From positions 10,738,394-10,802,393 of the forward strand of contig CM038470.1 in NCBI GenBank assembly GCA_021464415.1: a stretch of DNA of 64,000 nucleotides. The letters run 5' to 3'. Made by a program: the position numbers and the translations under genes. The notes below the pieces were generated by a model. The model made no database searches. It saw only the letters and a program-made list of their open reading frames with translations, and was not told the DNA's origin. Positions 27,777 to 40,646 of the stretch are shown here, piece by piece (the stretch's first letter is position 1; each line of letters starts with the position of its first letter). The DNA is from Lonicera japonica (lineage: Eukaryota > Streptophyta > Magnoliopsida > Dipsacales > Caprifoliaceae).

Positions 27777-28264
27777 GGCTTCGTTTGGTTCACGGGAGAA
27801 AATTGATTCCGCTATTTTTTCATTGAAGTGGGAAACTAAAATTCATGTCAAGTTTCTTTTCCTGTGTTTGGTAAAACATGGAAAGTATTTAGGAAATACC
27901 ATTTCATTTCCCTTTCGGTGTTTGGTTGGTATAGGAAAGAAAAATAAAAATATATCAATATGTCAATAATACCCTTGTATTTTAAAGTAAAAAATAACAT
28001 CTAAAAATTCAAAAGTACACCAAAGAGATTAATGGGTAAATTTGGTAATAACGTATTTGGGTAGGGATATTAATGTCCAAATTTTTTGTAATGAATGTTG
28101 GAAAATTAGAGGGGAAAATGAATCTCATGTCCTTTGAGTGAAATAGCTTTACCCTCTCTTTTCTTATCTCTCATGAAAGCCTTTTCGAAATTTGTGGTTA
28201 CCAAACAAAAGAAAGGAATAACTTTCCTTTCCTGAATGCCAAAATCTGTGAACCAAACAAGGCC
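27777..28264. mobile_element. Tourist-like MITE, family A copy 2
   Basis: TTA duplications flank it (27774-27776 and 28265-28267). The termini GGCTTCGTTTGGTTCACGG and GTGAACCAAACAAGGCC are inverted repeats. A 3-bp TTA/TAA duplication is typical of PIF/Harbinger-derived MITEs. No coding. Confidence 0.8.
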
Positions 28265-31200
28265 TTAGTGTTGAACCTAATTAATTGTTATATGTTAGTG
28301 ACAAAGCTAGACTTGTGATTTAAAGGGACATGTGCGAAAATTTTAAAATAAGAACCTTTTTTGACAGGAGCCCTTTTATATAAATAGACTAGGAATTATG
28401 ATTTTTTTTTATTTAAAAGGAATGTCTAGATCTCTTCTAATTACTACAAATAAATAAGAAATTCTCACCGCCTTGAGTGAAACTCTAACTTAAAATCTTC
28501 TGAATTCGAGTAGGCGCTTTTATCAATAAACCAACACGCTTGCTTTTATATATCATTTTATAATACAAAAAATATTGTAGTGATCGCCTCTCTTCTTTCC
28601 TTCAAGACTTGAACAACTGGAACTATGATTGACGTGCAAGTTGCGCATTTGATAGTAATAATAAATATTGCAGTTATTGGAGCTTTTAAAATTTGTATTA
28701 CTTTTAATTATTTGTAGAGTTTTAGTGAGAGATATACATAGATATAGGCGTTAGAAAGATAGAGTGGGAGAAATATATAATGGAAATCACTTTGAAGAGA
28801 GAGATTATAATTTTTGTTAAAAAAATATATTATGAGGAAATCCTTTAAACAAGGGGGAGAGACAAGCAAATTAAAATAAAGGAGTGAAATTATCATTTTC
28901 ATGACAACTTTTATTAAAAAAAATAAAACCAGAGAGAAAGTTAAAAACATAAAATGAGAAAACAAAGAGAGAAAGAATTATCTTTTTTAAAATAATTGTT
29001 GATGTAGATTCAAACTTTAGTCCAAATGGTTAATCATATGACATTTCATATAGGGAGCTACGGTTCAATCTATCTCTCTTCCCTAAAGAATAACTTGAAT
29101 CTATCACCACTTATACTCAAAAAAAAAATGAGAATTGTTGCTGTGGTTTTAAAAACATATTATTTCCAACTCATCTAAACACCAAATATGCTTTTAGACC
29201 CTTTTATTATGGGTCTTAGTAAAAGCACCTTTAATTTCTAGTTTACACACTTATAATTGAAAAATAACAAGGGTACCTTAATTAGATATTAATTAGAAAG
29301 CTTTATCCTTTTCATCTTCTTTCTTCAACCTAGTTCTAAACAGTTCCTTAACTTGTATAATTCTTTCCGACTGTCTTTGTTCTTTTATACTAGTAGAAAT
29401 TGAATCTCACATTGGTGTAGCAATAACACCACATTCAATTTCATAACTAATAAAGACAATTAATTACTACAATAAGTGATCAAAAGAGTATTTGAGTATG
29501 TAACTTTATCAAGTCTCCTCTACATACTACAATTCAAAGAATAAATATTTTAATGAAGTTCTGAATAAATCTAATTGTGTTTATTGAAAGTAAATACAAG
29601 CTAACTTTTTTAATGAAGCTCCAAAATATATATATATATATATATATATCTTTCTTCCTATTTATAAGAAACAAGCATATCGAATTCATAAAAAAACTTA
29701 TAATACTAATATCTAATCTAACCTTATAAACCTTTGCAACTAGGTTGCATTTGAACTTTGAATATGGATAGACTTAACAAACTTGAGTGTGTTGAAGAAA
29801 TTGTGGGTTTTGCATTGCTTGGGGGACTGAGATTGAAGCATAATCGAAATCAAATAGTTCTTTGCAAACAATGATTAGACTATATCAAAGAGGAGGCCAG
29901 AGAATCCATGTTTTCAAAATCCAAAAAGATATTGAATTAAAAATGATGTGGCTAGTTAAGGCACTTTTGTTATTTTTTTAATAATGGGTGTATAGACTAG
30001 AAAATGAGGGTACTTTTACTAACACCCTTTTATTATTAAAAGAGACTAAAGTTGTGGATACAGGGTGTTTTTGGTTTCAATCAGGGCAAAAATTATGAGA
30101 CTCAAACACAAACCAAATTTTAAAGTTTGGTTTCGGTTTCTAGATTTACTAAACCCGAACCAAACTTTTCAATTCAGTTGTCATTTTTTTTTAAATAAAT
30201 AAATTGTAAAACAACACTTGTTTTACTCAAAAAAATAATAATTCTATACTTGCTCTCACTTATTTTGGAAAGAAAAAATATTAATTATCATATTTATAAT
30301 ATAGCTCAAATATTCATGATAGCTGAAACAATGATTACTCACTGGACCTTGTAAATTTTAAAAATATAAAATTTTAGACACTGAAGTAATATTAATTTTA
30401 AGTTACTCCCAAACCTGAACAAAACATATCCGGTTTTGGTTCGATTTATTTGTTTTGGTTTTGGGTTTTTTCGATTCAATTTTTTACGGATCGGTTCAAC
30501 TCGGTGCGGTTCGGTCGTTTGGTTTTCAAGTTCGCCACAACACTCCTAAACATGATACCTTGTGTGGGTGCTCAACCTGCACATGCACAAAGCGGGCATG
30601 GTCAATGATAAAAATTCTTTTTTCTAAAATTTAGTACATTCAACCCCTCCCTTACCCTACAACAACCCTCCCCCAAACAAAGAGGGGGTTGGCGGGGAGG
30701 TGTTGGATTAGGACTATGAATTTGAGGCAATTCGAGTCCAAATTTTTTGACCCTATTCAAAAATACAATTCAGGGTCGAATCCAAGATATACAAGCCTTA
30801 TCTTACAATTTAAGATAAGGAGCCTTTTTCTCATATATGACATATCTCTTGAACCCTTATATTAATATTAGAATGCTTACATTAATTATAAAAACCTTAT
30901 TTTAACAGGGGTTTGTTCTTAGGGCCAACCCTGAAGCGGCTACAGATTTAAGACTGAAGGAATGGTTTGGTTAAATATTACTTAGATTTGGGCCATTTTG
31001 CTCTTAACACCACTGGCTTATAGTACAAAGGCATAAAGCTGACGTGGTTGTATTTACGATTGCATTCATGCTCAATAAGATAATATTAACTTCACTCTAT
31101 TTCAAAGTGTACCTGCAATTCCCCTAAAAAAGAGTATATTTACATTTATACAGATCGTGTGTGTTTTTTTTAGCTTAGTTGAGAAAGCTACTAAATTTGA

Positions 31201-32156
31201 GTCTCAACAGAAAAATAAAAATTTGGAGAATTTTCGATATTTGTAATTAATAATAATAATAATAAAAACCCAACAACAACAACAACAACAACAACAAACT
31301 TAAGCCTTCTTCTTATATATATATAATCTCTTCTCATAAGGACCATCTATTTTAAAGAGCGTGTTAACTAAAAAATTGACATATATGCTTATGTTTAGAT
31401 TAGATATTGTTAAATCACCTTCCATTTAACCTTTTTGTTGAAATTCTAGATATTTTAACATGGTCACTGTCTGCATCCCCGGTACTCACATAAATTGGAA
31501 AATGAAGATTGTGTGCATATTGATCTTAAATTATCTCAGCCTTACGACTGAAGTCAAATTCATACATCATACGATAAGGAGATTGTTTTACGACTTCATT
31601 TGAGACCGTGGTACTACTTCAGTGATTTATGGGGCATTCTACGATCATTGAAGTTAAAAGTTTGTTCGGAATTTGATTATGTAACAAAACGACTGAATTT
31701 GAACACATTTTAGAGATTGATATTTAACAAGCCAAACAGGCGAATTTTAATCCTCTGTCCAAATGACAATCTTATCGACATTTATAAAACAGATTACTTG
31801 ACTATAATACTTTTTCTTCGTATTTCTAAATATCTCGTCAATCTTGTTAGTTAGAGAAATGAGTTGACATTGTCTTCATGTTAAAATTCACAACAATCCT
31901 TTCATTTTAGTTCTCTCCGTCTGTCTCATGTCTCACTTTACCAGATCTATCTTAAAAAGCTACAGCAAGTTTTTGTCAACAAAAGCATGTCATTGATCAG
32001 TAACGCAGTACTGTCCAAAGCTAGAGAAACCCCTGAATGTATCTACCATAATAACACCATACCCAACTTCGGCCAGTCTAAATCAATTATCAACACTGCA
32101 TTACTTTTCATTAGAATTAGCAAAAAAACTTAAATAAGAAATCGCAACTCTTCATC
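28265..32156. other. gene-free stretch with simple repeats
   Basis: No gene is seen. It includes a (TA)n tract at about 29625-29649, an (AAT)n then (CAA)n tract at about 31248-31297, and a degenerate hAT-like element at 30061-30548. The rest is AT-rich without recognisable structure. Confidence 0.5.
30061..30548. mobile_element. degenerate hAT-like element
   Basis: The left end CAGGGTGTTTTTGG and the right end CCACAACACTCCTA are imperfect inverted repeats resembling the element at 1218-1822. The interior has the same CCGAAC/GGTTCGG-rich subterminal character. The flanks have no matching 8-bp duplication, so it is old or its borders are off. Confidence 0.5.
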
Positions 32157-35100
32157 TTAGAGATGCGCCTGTGCGTGCTCGGGTTTGTGACTGAACTCGT
32201 AGTCAAGATGAACAAAGGCTCGCTCTATCTCGGGCAAAAGCTCGAGCTTCTCTTGCAAAGATTCTCCAATATCATGAGCTTCTTGAAGGGGCATGTTAGC
32301 CGGGAGTACGATGTCGACCTCGACAAAGTAATGGGACCCGAAGGTGTAGGCTCGGACAGTGTCGATGTGCCTTATGGCCTTGTGGTGGTTCCAACATAGG
32401 TATGTCAGCTTTTGCAGGTATTCTGGTGCAGCTGCTCTTCCCACCAGGGAGTTCACATTTTCCAACACAGTTAGTGACCATGTTCGGATCGTGTATAAGG
32501 CTAGCTGCAACCAGCAGGAGGGGTTTTAACGTAAGTACAGATGTGTGTGTGTGTGTGCGCGCGCGTGAGAGAGAGAGAGAGAGAGAGACTTACAATGATA
32601 GCTCCAAGAGGATCCATCCAATCGGTAATGTAATTAGCGAGTAGAACAGCAATAAGGCCAATGACATTTGTGATGACATCAAAAAAGTGATCCTGGGCGT
32701 AAGCTTTGACAATCTCATTCTTAAACAAGCGGCAATATAAACACAGCAGGAGTTTTACGACTGTCACAGAAAGCATAATTCCAATAACCCATAGCTCTTG
32801 ATTCCTGGTTAAGTTGAACTCGCTGTCCTGGTAAAGGTTTACAGCACCTCATTTAGAAGACATTATAATAGGAACATGAAATGAGGAACACTATACAGTT
32901 ACCGGTTCCCAGCATCCAAACAAAAAAGAAAACATGAACTTTGCCTGGAAGCTGTTTACTTACATCAGATGCTAGAGTGCGTACGGATTCCAAGATTATC
33001 TGCAGTCCCAAAGTTGCCATGACAGACGCAAAAACAAGGATTCCCTGCATGTATTACAATGTAGGACTTGAGTGAAGGCAATTTCAGTGTCTTGTACAAT
33101 CCTAATACTAAGCACTGGTAAAAGGTGTAGTTTTAACTTCCAAAAATTCACAATTACATATATGGAGTGGGACCGTAAGCCCACATTATCTCAATGTGTA
33201 AACTCCCTGGTTCGGAAAAATAAGATATACTCCCTATGCCCCAATAAGAGGGGACTATTTGACTTTCGCACTATTAAGAATACACTAATTGCCTCCATTT
33301 TCCAACCAAAAAAAAAAAAAGAATACACTAATTGCAACACAACCAATGGCCAAGAACAAAAGTTATTTATCTATCGTGGGATTTGTTATATTAACTTATA
33401 AAATTCCAAATATACAAATATATCCATATATATATATATTATAAGGGAAAGAAAAATATATATATATATATTTATCTTAAAAGCCCATGTAATCAAGGGC
33501 TCAAAAGTCATCACTTAATTCCAGACATAATCTACACATTTAGATGTATTGTTACTCTCACATTCAAGTGTCAAATCAAAGTGAGATACAGGTACACACT
33601 ACATACACACAATCAAAAGCACCACATCCACTCCATACAGTTTACCTTTTCAAATAATTTTTACTCTCATTAATTTCCTTTTAAAAATTTAATATGCCAT
33701 ATCTTTAAATCCAAAAATTGGATTTTAATAAAAAAATTATATTCAAAACCTACTAATCAAGATTAATAAAATAAGATCCATAGTGACTGTAAAATTATGT
33801 AAAAAAAATAAAAAATATTGTATATTACATTTAAAAGTATATTTCATGTGTTTGTACATTAGTGCACATTCCAAATGGTGTGCATACTCAGAGTGTCGTA
33901 TCTAAGGGTGTGCATAGTCTGATCAATCCAAACTTTGAACCATTTTCGGATGGGATTGACATGATCAATTTCGAAGTATGGGACTAGACCTATTATTGCT
34001 TAGCTGGCCTACTCACTCATTTGACCCATCAACGTTTAGGTTTAATTTAGCATTTAACCTATAATTTTTTGGCAATTTTTCTTTTTAAAAAAAATAAATA
34101 AAAAACAAAAGGGAAGAAAAGCTATGTAAGACTAGATATGAAAATAATAATAATAATAAATAAAATTGTAAGTATGCCATAGTTTGCTAAAAAAATGTAT
34201 GTCATATTTTGTTAAAAACAATGCTATAACCGTATCAATAGGAAGGAAAATAACAATATGGTTATAAGAATTCCTTTAGAAAATAAACAGATCGAAGTGC
34301 AGTTCAGCCAAACTTTTACTATTCACAAACTAAAGACCTAATCTAAGTTTTGATTTTTTTTTTTTAAATTTACACCGGACTGGATCGCAAGGTACAATGA
34401 ACCGACCAAAGTATGCTAACTCAAGTTGTTGCGATCGATTTTATTCCTCTAATGCAGCATATTTTATTCATTTTGCCATCTGGCACGGGTATACCCTAGT
34501 ATATATATCAGCTACACCCTCCAAGAAAATGTAATACAAAGGCACAAAAACCGAACAAGCAACTGTGAGGGTGCTGGAGCTAGGAAAGAAGCAGATATAC
34601 TACATGAACTAGAATAACAATAAACCATGTTTAATCATACAAGAAACCGAAATTTAGAAAAGTAATGTTGAACGCAGTAAAATAAGATAAGCAATGTCAT
34701 TCTTGCTGCAATAATACAAAGTAAATTTCTATTGCTGTATTGCAATTGCTAGAGAAAGAGCTACAGATATGGAAATTAGAATACAAAGACATGTTGTCTT
34801 TTAGCTGATTGATCTACAAGGGAAGCAGGCAAATAAACATATATATCTACACATGGTAACTGACTCACGCTATCGCATTTTGTCTAAACATTGTTATCTT
34901 GGGGTAAAGTTCACAGGCATCAACGAAGTTGGATGTCCATCAATTATTACCAGAAATCAATTGGTTCGTAGGAATTTTGAACTCACAATCAGAAATTGCA
35001 CTGGGATTAGATTGTATTGCCTTCAAAAAGAACACTATGATTGGGTTCAAAGTGGGAAGACCTAAAGTCGAAATGTTTTCCTTCAAGCAGATGGGAACTT

Positions 35101-37740
35101 ATTTAAGATACCTTATTGTTCAATACCTGATCATGAAAAGAATGTCAATAGAGAGGTTCGAATGGGAAGATATATAGCACTAACTCAACAGGGCATCATT
35201 CCTGATATGCTTCAACCAATATGCCAAGTATTCAATCATATTATGCAAACATAAATATTTACGAATGACAAAATTATAGTAAGAAAGTGGACTGATGTAT
35301 TTGAAAACACAAGTGAATAATTACATGAGGGACTAACCAAAGGCTGCATACGTTTCTTCCCAATAGGATATCGATAAGGATTTGGTGTTTGCATGGAGAA
35401 CGCCGTAAACCACAAAATAAAGCCTGACAAGAGATCAAGAAGCGAGTCCAATGTGGAAGCAATAATGGCCAGCGAACCACTCTTAATGGACGCATAAACT
35501 TTAGCAGCAAAAAGAATCATATTTGCAACATTTGATATCCGAATAGCAAATGTCTCACTTCTAGCCAAGCTTTCCCTTTCTTCCTGCAACTCAAAAAAGA
35601 ATTAACACGAAAGCCCCTCACTTTTATAGTTTCCTTTTAAGAACTAAACAGCTGCACAATTCTCAAAATGTAGAGATAAGATAACCCGAAGGCTATAATA
35701 TTCACCTTTGACAATCCAGGTAAGAAACCACGCTCTGCTAAAGCATCCATTTCATTAAAGCCCTCCAGCATTTGTACCTGCTGCTGATAATACTCAGCCA
35801 CGTCATCCTCCGGACCTAACAATATCAAGAAAAATAGTTAAATATGACTCTTGCATCTGCATAATTATTACAATAATGATTCATTTCAGGTTCAGATGGT
35901 ATTTACCCAAACAATCATATTTCAATGGTTAAAACCCATCATGAACAATCACTGAATCACACATCAATGAACAGAAAGGGTTGTTAACATCATAAGTGCT
36001 TGCATCATTCCGAAATGTATAGGCAAGAATAGCATCAAAAACATTAACAGTTAGGAATCAGAGCCAAAAATGTGGGAGAAACTAGATAACAGTCGCAGCA
36101 CAAAGCTCGAGCTAAAGCAAACATTAGTCTTTGAAAATAGAGGATGAATACCTCATCGATCACATAAGCATATTTTACATAGTTGCTGATGAATTTGCAA
36201 AGTTGATGTTAAACGGAGGAAGAAGACAACGACTTTGACTTCTTACATCCAAATTTTTATAATTTATGAACCACTATCTCATAGGGCAAGGATACTTCAA
36301 GAATGACTGTGGAAGCAACTCTCTTATCGAATGAGAAGAGAAGACCACACTGAATATAGTTGAATTTTAACTTGAGATTGGTTTTGTTCAACAAAGTATA
36401 ATATTAAGGGCCAACCCGGGATCTAGTGGCAACAGTAATACTAGATCAAGGGATGGTGGAAAAAGACCAACAATTAAACATATTGCAAGAAATGGGCCAA
36501 AAAAGCAGGAGTATTCATTCTTGAACATGGATGAAGGTGTGTAAGATGGTGAATCGATAACACTAACAGTTAAGGGTGGTTTTTATTGAATTCATAGAAG
36601 TTACGCACTAAAATTAATTTAGGTTTCAACCAATAATTTATTCAATAAATTGAATTAGTGGGCACAAAAGAGAAAGCAAAAGCAAACAAATGTCTAGCAT
36701 TGCAACTTGTATGGTTTTGTAATCCACTATCTCAAACTTGTGCCTCAGAAAATGATTTAGGTTAGACCGATTTTAACACCAAAAACCGAAAGTATCTTAT
36801 TATTGTTTTAGTTTTCATTGAATCATTGTAGTGTTTTCAAAACTGAAAATAGCATCCAACGTTTACTGTTAGCTAAACTAACCAAATAAACCGGTTCACC
36901 TTCCTCCGCTGAACTCATCAAGCCAACTTTGCTCTTCAGGAGGTGTGACAAACGGTTGAAGCAGACATTTCGAAAATTGAGATATATTTCTATATATTCA
37001 AGGTTAAAGTTTCTTCACAATTAGTGGCTTTTATTTCCTAATTGTTCCTGTTCTGCGATGAGGACTTCCGCATAAAAATAGCAATTAAAAACACTGAAAC
37101 ACGTAATATCTTATAGATATGCTAACCAAATCAACAATCATATTTTATTATTTGTTAGTTGGCAATAGGCTAACCAAATCAACCCAAACAGAATCCCTCA
37201 CTCCATATATAAATAACTACACTGTCAGCTACCAGGGCAAAAGAATAAATTGCTATGAATAGAACAAGAAGAGTAACAATCCATTTCCACGAGAAATTTC
37301 CTTTATTCCGGCGAGAATAATTGCTAATACAAGAATAACTCAATAAAACGACCATATCAAGCCAGTACTACAAGTAAGGCATTAAATAATAAAAGAATAT
37401 TTCTAGTGGCATGTCATCAACACGTTCTTCTTGATTCTATACGAGCACCACTGTGAACTAACACCTAAGCGACACATCGCTCGCCGTGTCCTTAAAATAT
37501 AATATTGTAAATAAAATAAAATAAAAAAAGTAGGTGAGAGGAGAATATTGAGAGGAATTAATTACCTGAAACCCCTAAACAGTCATGGAGGCGGCGATGT
37601 GGCTTCTCTTTATGCTCCGAAGATAACTGAAAGTCGTTGAAGTTCAACCGCCACGACGGCTCTCGGCCGTTAATCTCCACCGGTAAAAGCTGTTCCTCGG
37701 AGCCGTCACGATCGTGGGAGATCGTTACCAGTTCCGCCAT
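32157..37740 (-). CDS. MTP10: metal tolerance protein, Mn-CDF type (MTP9/10-like)
   Basis: It is a proton-coupled cation diffusion facilitator of the plant Mn group. MTP8-11 proteins move Mn2+ into endomembrane compartments; Mn as substrate is inferred from subgroup. The six exons are 37740-37566, 35815-35706, 35583-35338, 33044-32964, 32827-32594 and 32504-32157, 397 aa in total. The conserved motif before the membrane core is [13 protein letters not shown]. Six membrane segments carry the two DxxxD metal sites of Mn-CDFs, DSLLD (141-145) and DHFFD (250-254). The cytosolic C-terminal domain includes [20 protein letters not shown] and [16 protein letters not shown]. Introns are large (intron 1 1,750 nt, intron 3 2,293 nt with a Helitron) except intron 5, which is 89 nt. 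MTP9 and MTP10 cannot be separated by eye. Confidence 0.94.
32542..32588. repeat. compound (GT)n(GC)n(GA)n microsatellite in MTP intron 5
   Basis: About 47 of the 89 nt of intron 5 are dinucleotide repeats. In the gene's direction, a CT run starts directly after the GTAAGT donor (32593-32588), then come CG and CA runs. Confidence 0.9.
33423..34499 (+). mobile_element. non-autonomous Helitron in MTP intron 3
   Basis: The 3' end shows a hairpin TGCCA-TC-TGGCA (34474-34485), then CTAG at 34496-34499 followed by T, the classic Helitron terminus. The likely 5' end is TC at 33423, preceded by A. It shares an internal block (AAGATCCAT...TAAAATTATGTAAAAAAA) and 3' end with the element at 43547-44014. 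About 500 bp near 33850-34400 is absent from the sibling and may be a nested insertion. It has no Rep/helicase coding. Confidence 0.7.
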
Positions 37741-37770
37741 TATCGATGACTGAAGGTACAGAGAGAGATA

Positions 37771-37779
37771 AAACCCTAG
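37771..37779 (+). promoter_or_regulatory. telobox-like motif in the MTP leader
   Basis: AAACCCTAG lies about 30 nt upstream of the MTP start codon. Teloboxes (AAACCCTA) are frequent in plant housekeeping promoters. A role here is only a suggestion. Confidence 0.3.
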
Positions 37780-39946
37780 AGAGAAAATTCGATATACAAA
37801 ACTAATAATGGAGATATATCTGGATAGATTAAAGGTAGGTAGTTATATAAGGACAGTGGCAGAGAGTTTAAATTTACGGGGGAGTGAGGGGTATTTCGGG
37901 GATTTGAAAATCCGGGAGGTTTAGTTGTGGTCTGAGAGACGGGGATTTTTCGAACCAAGTGTGTAGAACCGAAGTTCTTTTATTTTTTCTGGTTATGAAA
38001 ATACCAGGCATTGTGGATAAAAACATTAATAATTAGAAATTTGTGATATTGAGAGTAAAAATACATACAACCTAAATAGCATGTAATTTAAGAAATATAC
38101 ATTAAGAAAAATGTCAAGCTGGGGATAAGAAGAGGATTTGTTAAAACTAGACTCAAAATATCAATATATACGACGCGATTAGATTTTGGTTGTTTTGAGT
38201 TGAAAAACTTGAATTTGTACATATTTATAATATGCTTAAATTCGAACCTGTCTTGCTACTTCAATCTAGTTGGGTGATTTTGTCATCTTTAATCATCCAT
38301 CAATATATAAAACAATAAATATTTAAAAAATTTAATATACCCTATTATTATTATAATATTTTATTTTTAAAAAATTTATATAAACATATGATACTATTGG
38401 TAGTAATATAAGTTTATAAAAGTAATAGGCTTCTTTTCTTCTAAAAAGCAAGTTAAAAAAAAGAAAAAGAAAGTAAAGAAATATTCTTGAAGTTTGTAAA
38501 ATATTTGTATATATTTTATTTTTAAACTAAAGAAAAAATTAAGTTTGCAACTAGATTTAAAAAGAATAATTTGAATGTAACTATATGGAGAATTGATTTA
38601 GAGAGAGAAAAAGTGGATTACATAGTTTTTCTTAATTTTTTTTTCTTTTACAGGTAACTTTATATTTATAATCGATTTTATTTTAGATGTATTGATAAAT
38701 AAATATTAAATATGCAAATTTTAATAACTTTTAACTTTTGTATTTAAAATTTTAAAAATAAGTTAATGGGAGAAAGAATAGATTGATGAAATAAGATAGA
38801 AAAAACAATCGTTCATTTCTTAAATTTGATATTTTAAAAATATATTTAATGCTCTAAAATGTTATTTATTGTAATGAAATGTGAATTATTGATTTAATAA
38901 ATTATTTATGTGTGGATTATTATTTTTATAATATAAATGAGTCACACGCGTGAGATCACGCGTTTCCTGGTTGGCTGTGGAATCCACGAAGGTGTCCTTT
39001 TTTGTTAGTGCTGATGTGGGACCCACTGGATGTGTTGCTGCTGATAAGGCGGGATCCGGGGGTTGAGTATACAATTTGAAGACAACCGGTGGTGATTGCG
39101 AGAGTTTTGGAGTGACACGTGTACGGTGGTGATCGTCTTCAGTTTTTTAACTTCTAAAGTAAATTTTTAATCAATAATACTTTCTTTCATACTCGTGTAA
39201 TAATATTAAATAATTTTATAAATAAGACTCATTTAATAAGATGTGAATATATTTATATAAATTTTGTTTAAATAAGGAGAGTATATTGCTAAATACTCCA
39301 TAACATCACGTAATGGAAGAGATGCTTGTACTAAATAAAGGGTATTAAAATGTATTGTTAGTTAAATTTTGGAGTGGGTGTTTGTGATACATTTAAGATA
39401 TGTAAATAACACTATAAAAAAAACATAAGTTACTTTTTAGACATAAAAAAGAAAATGTTTTTAATTTTAGATAAAAAAAATTGAAACGCAATTTTAGATA
39501 GTTTATTATTACTACTTTTTTATTATAATTTTAAAGTAGTGCGATTAATTAAAATAGTGAGCCCTCAATTTTAACAACTATAGTGTGAGACTCAACATTG
39601 TTAAATTAACAGTAGTAACTGAATAATAAAAAAAAATTGTTTTGATTATTCGATGTTTGTTAGACCATTGGAAATACTTTAATAGGGACAAGACAAATTT
39701 TATACTTTTCCATGTCACTATTTTTTGTGGTTTGTCTTGAATTGGTCGTTTTATGTTGCTTTTCGAATATAATTAATGTATAAAAAATTTATAATAAAAA
39801 TTAAGTTATATATTAACTATTAATTTGGTAAAAATTAGTATTTTTGGCCACTAGAAGGTACAAGAGTCAAATTAAGACAATTTTAAAAAAAAAATTTGAA
39901 TAGGTTAAGTAATGTTTTCAAAAAATTACAAAATTTGATAATGACC
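37780..39946. other. upstream region of MTP, no gene seen
   Basis: Mostly AT-rich. A more GC-rich island at about 38940-39125 contains two ACGCGT (CGCG-box) motifs and a GACACGTGT G-box-like site, which could be distal regulatory sequence for MTP or an unrecognised promoter. Confidence 0.4.
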
Positions 39947-39949
39947 TTA

Positions 39950-40255
39950 GGCCTTTTTTGGTTTACAGAAGGGAAATTAATTCCCTTATCTTTTCCATGG
40001 AGGTGGAAAACTAGAGTTCCTGTCAATTTTCTTTTATTGTGTTTGGTAAAGTAGGGAAAGTATTTAATTAAGGGTATTGTTATCCAAAATTTTTGTAATA
40101 AATGTTAGAAAATTAATTCCATGAGTTTTGAGATAAATGACTTTACCCCATACTTTCCCTTCTATCAGTAAAGTATTTTCAAAATTTGTGCTTACCAAAT
40201 AAAGGAAATGAAAGAGTTTCATTTTCTGAATTCGCAAATCCGTAAACCAAAAGAG
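39950..40255. mobile_element. Tourist-like MITE, family A copy 3
   Basis: The left end GGCCTTTTTTGGTTTACAG follows TTA (39947-39949). The right end CGTAAACCAAAAGAG is followed by TAA. The interior is closely similar to copy 4, which starts only 65 bp further on in the same orientation. Confidence 0.7.
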
Positions 40256-40320
40256 TAACTACTCCAAGAAAACAAAGGAACAAGTGTACAACTCACGCAA
40301 TTCGTGGGCAATTTACAATA

Positions 40321-40646
40321 GTCCTCATTTGATTCACGGAAGGGAAATCAATTCCTTTGTCTTTTCCATGGGAATGGAAAATTAAAATTCCTATCAAACG
40401 TCCTTTCTTGTACGTGTTTGGTAAAGCATGGAAAGTATTTAGGTAAAAGTGTTGTTGTCCAAATTTTTTGTAATAAATGTTAAGAAATAACAAGAGAAAA
40501 TTAATCCCATAGATTTTGAGATGAATGACTTTACCCCCTACTTTCCCTTCGATCAGAAAAATGTTTCCGAAATTTATATTTACCAAACAAAAGAAAAGAA
40601 ATACTTTCTTTTCCTGAGTGCTCAATTCCGTGAACCAAACGAGGTC
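40321..40646. mobile_element. Tourist-like MITE, family A copy 4
   Basis: The ends GTCCTCATTTGATTCACGG and CCGTGAACCAAACGAGGTC are inverted repeats. Internal blocks are shared with copies 1-3. The flanks are ATA and TAA, so the 3-bp duplication has decayed or differs. Confidence 0.75.

Noticed and set aside
34853..35177. Two open frames on the plus strand with peptide [10 protein letters not shown] or similar
   Set aside because: They lie inside MTP intron 3 and show no family resemblance.
37566..37740. First exon of MTP continued as a 60-codon ORF
   Set aside because: The frame runs two codons past a good GT donor; splicing at 37566 joins in phase to the conserved exon at 35815, so the open-ended version was dropped.
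40293..40625. 110-codon open frame on the minus strand
   Set aside because: It coincides with MITE family A copy 4 and has no protein-family similarity that I can recognise.
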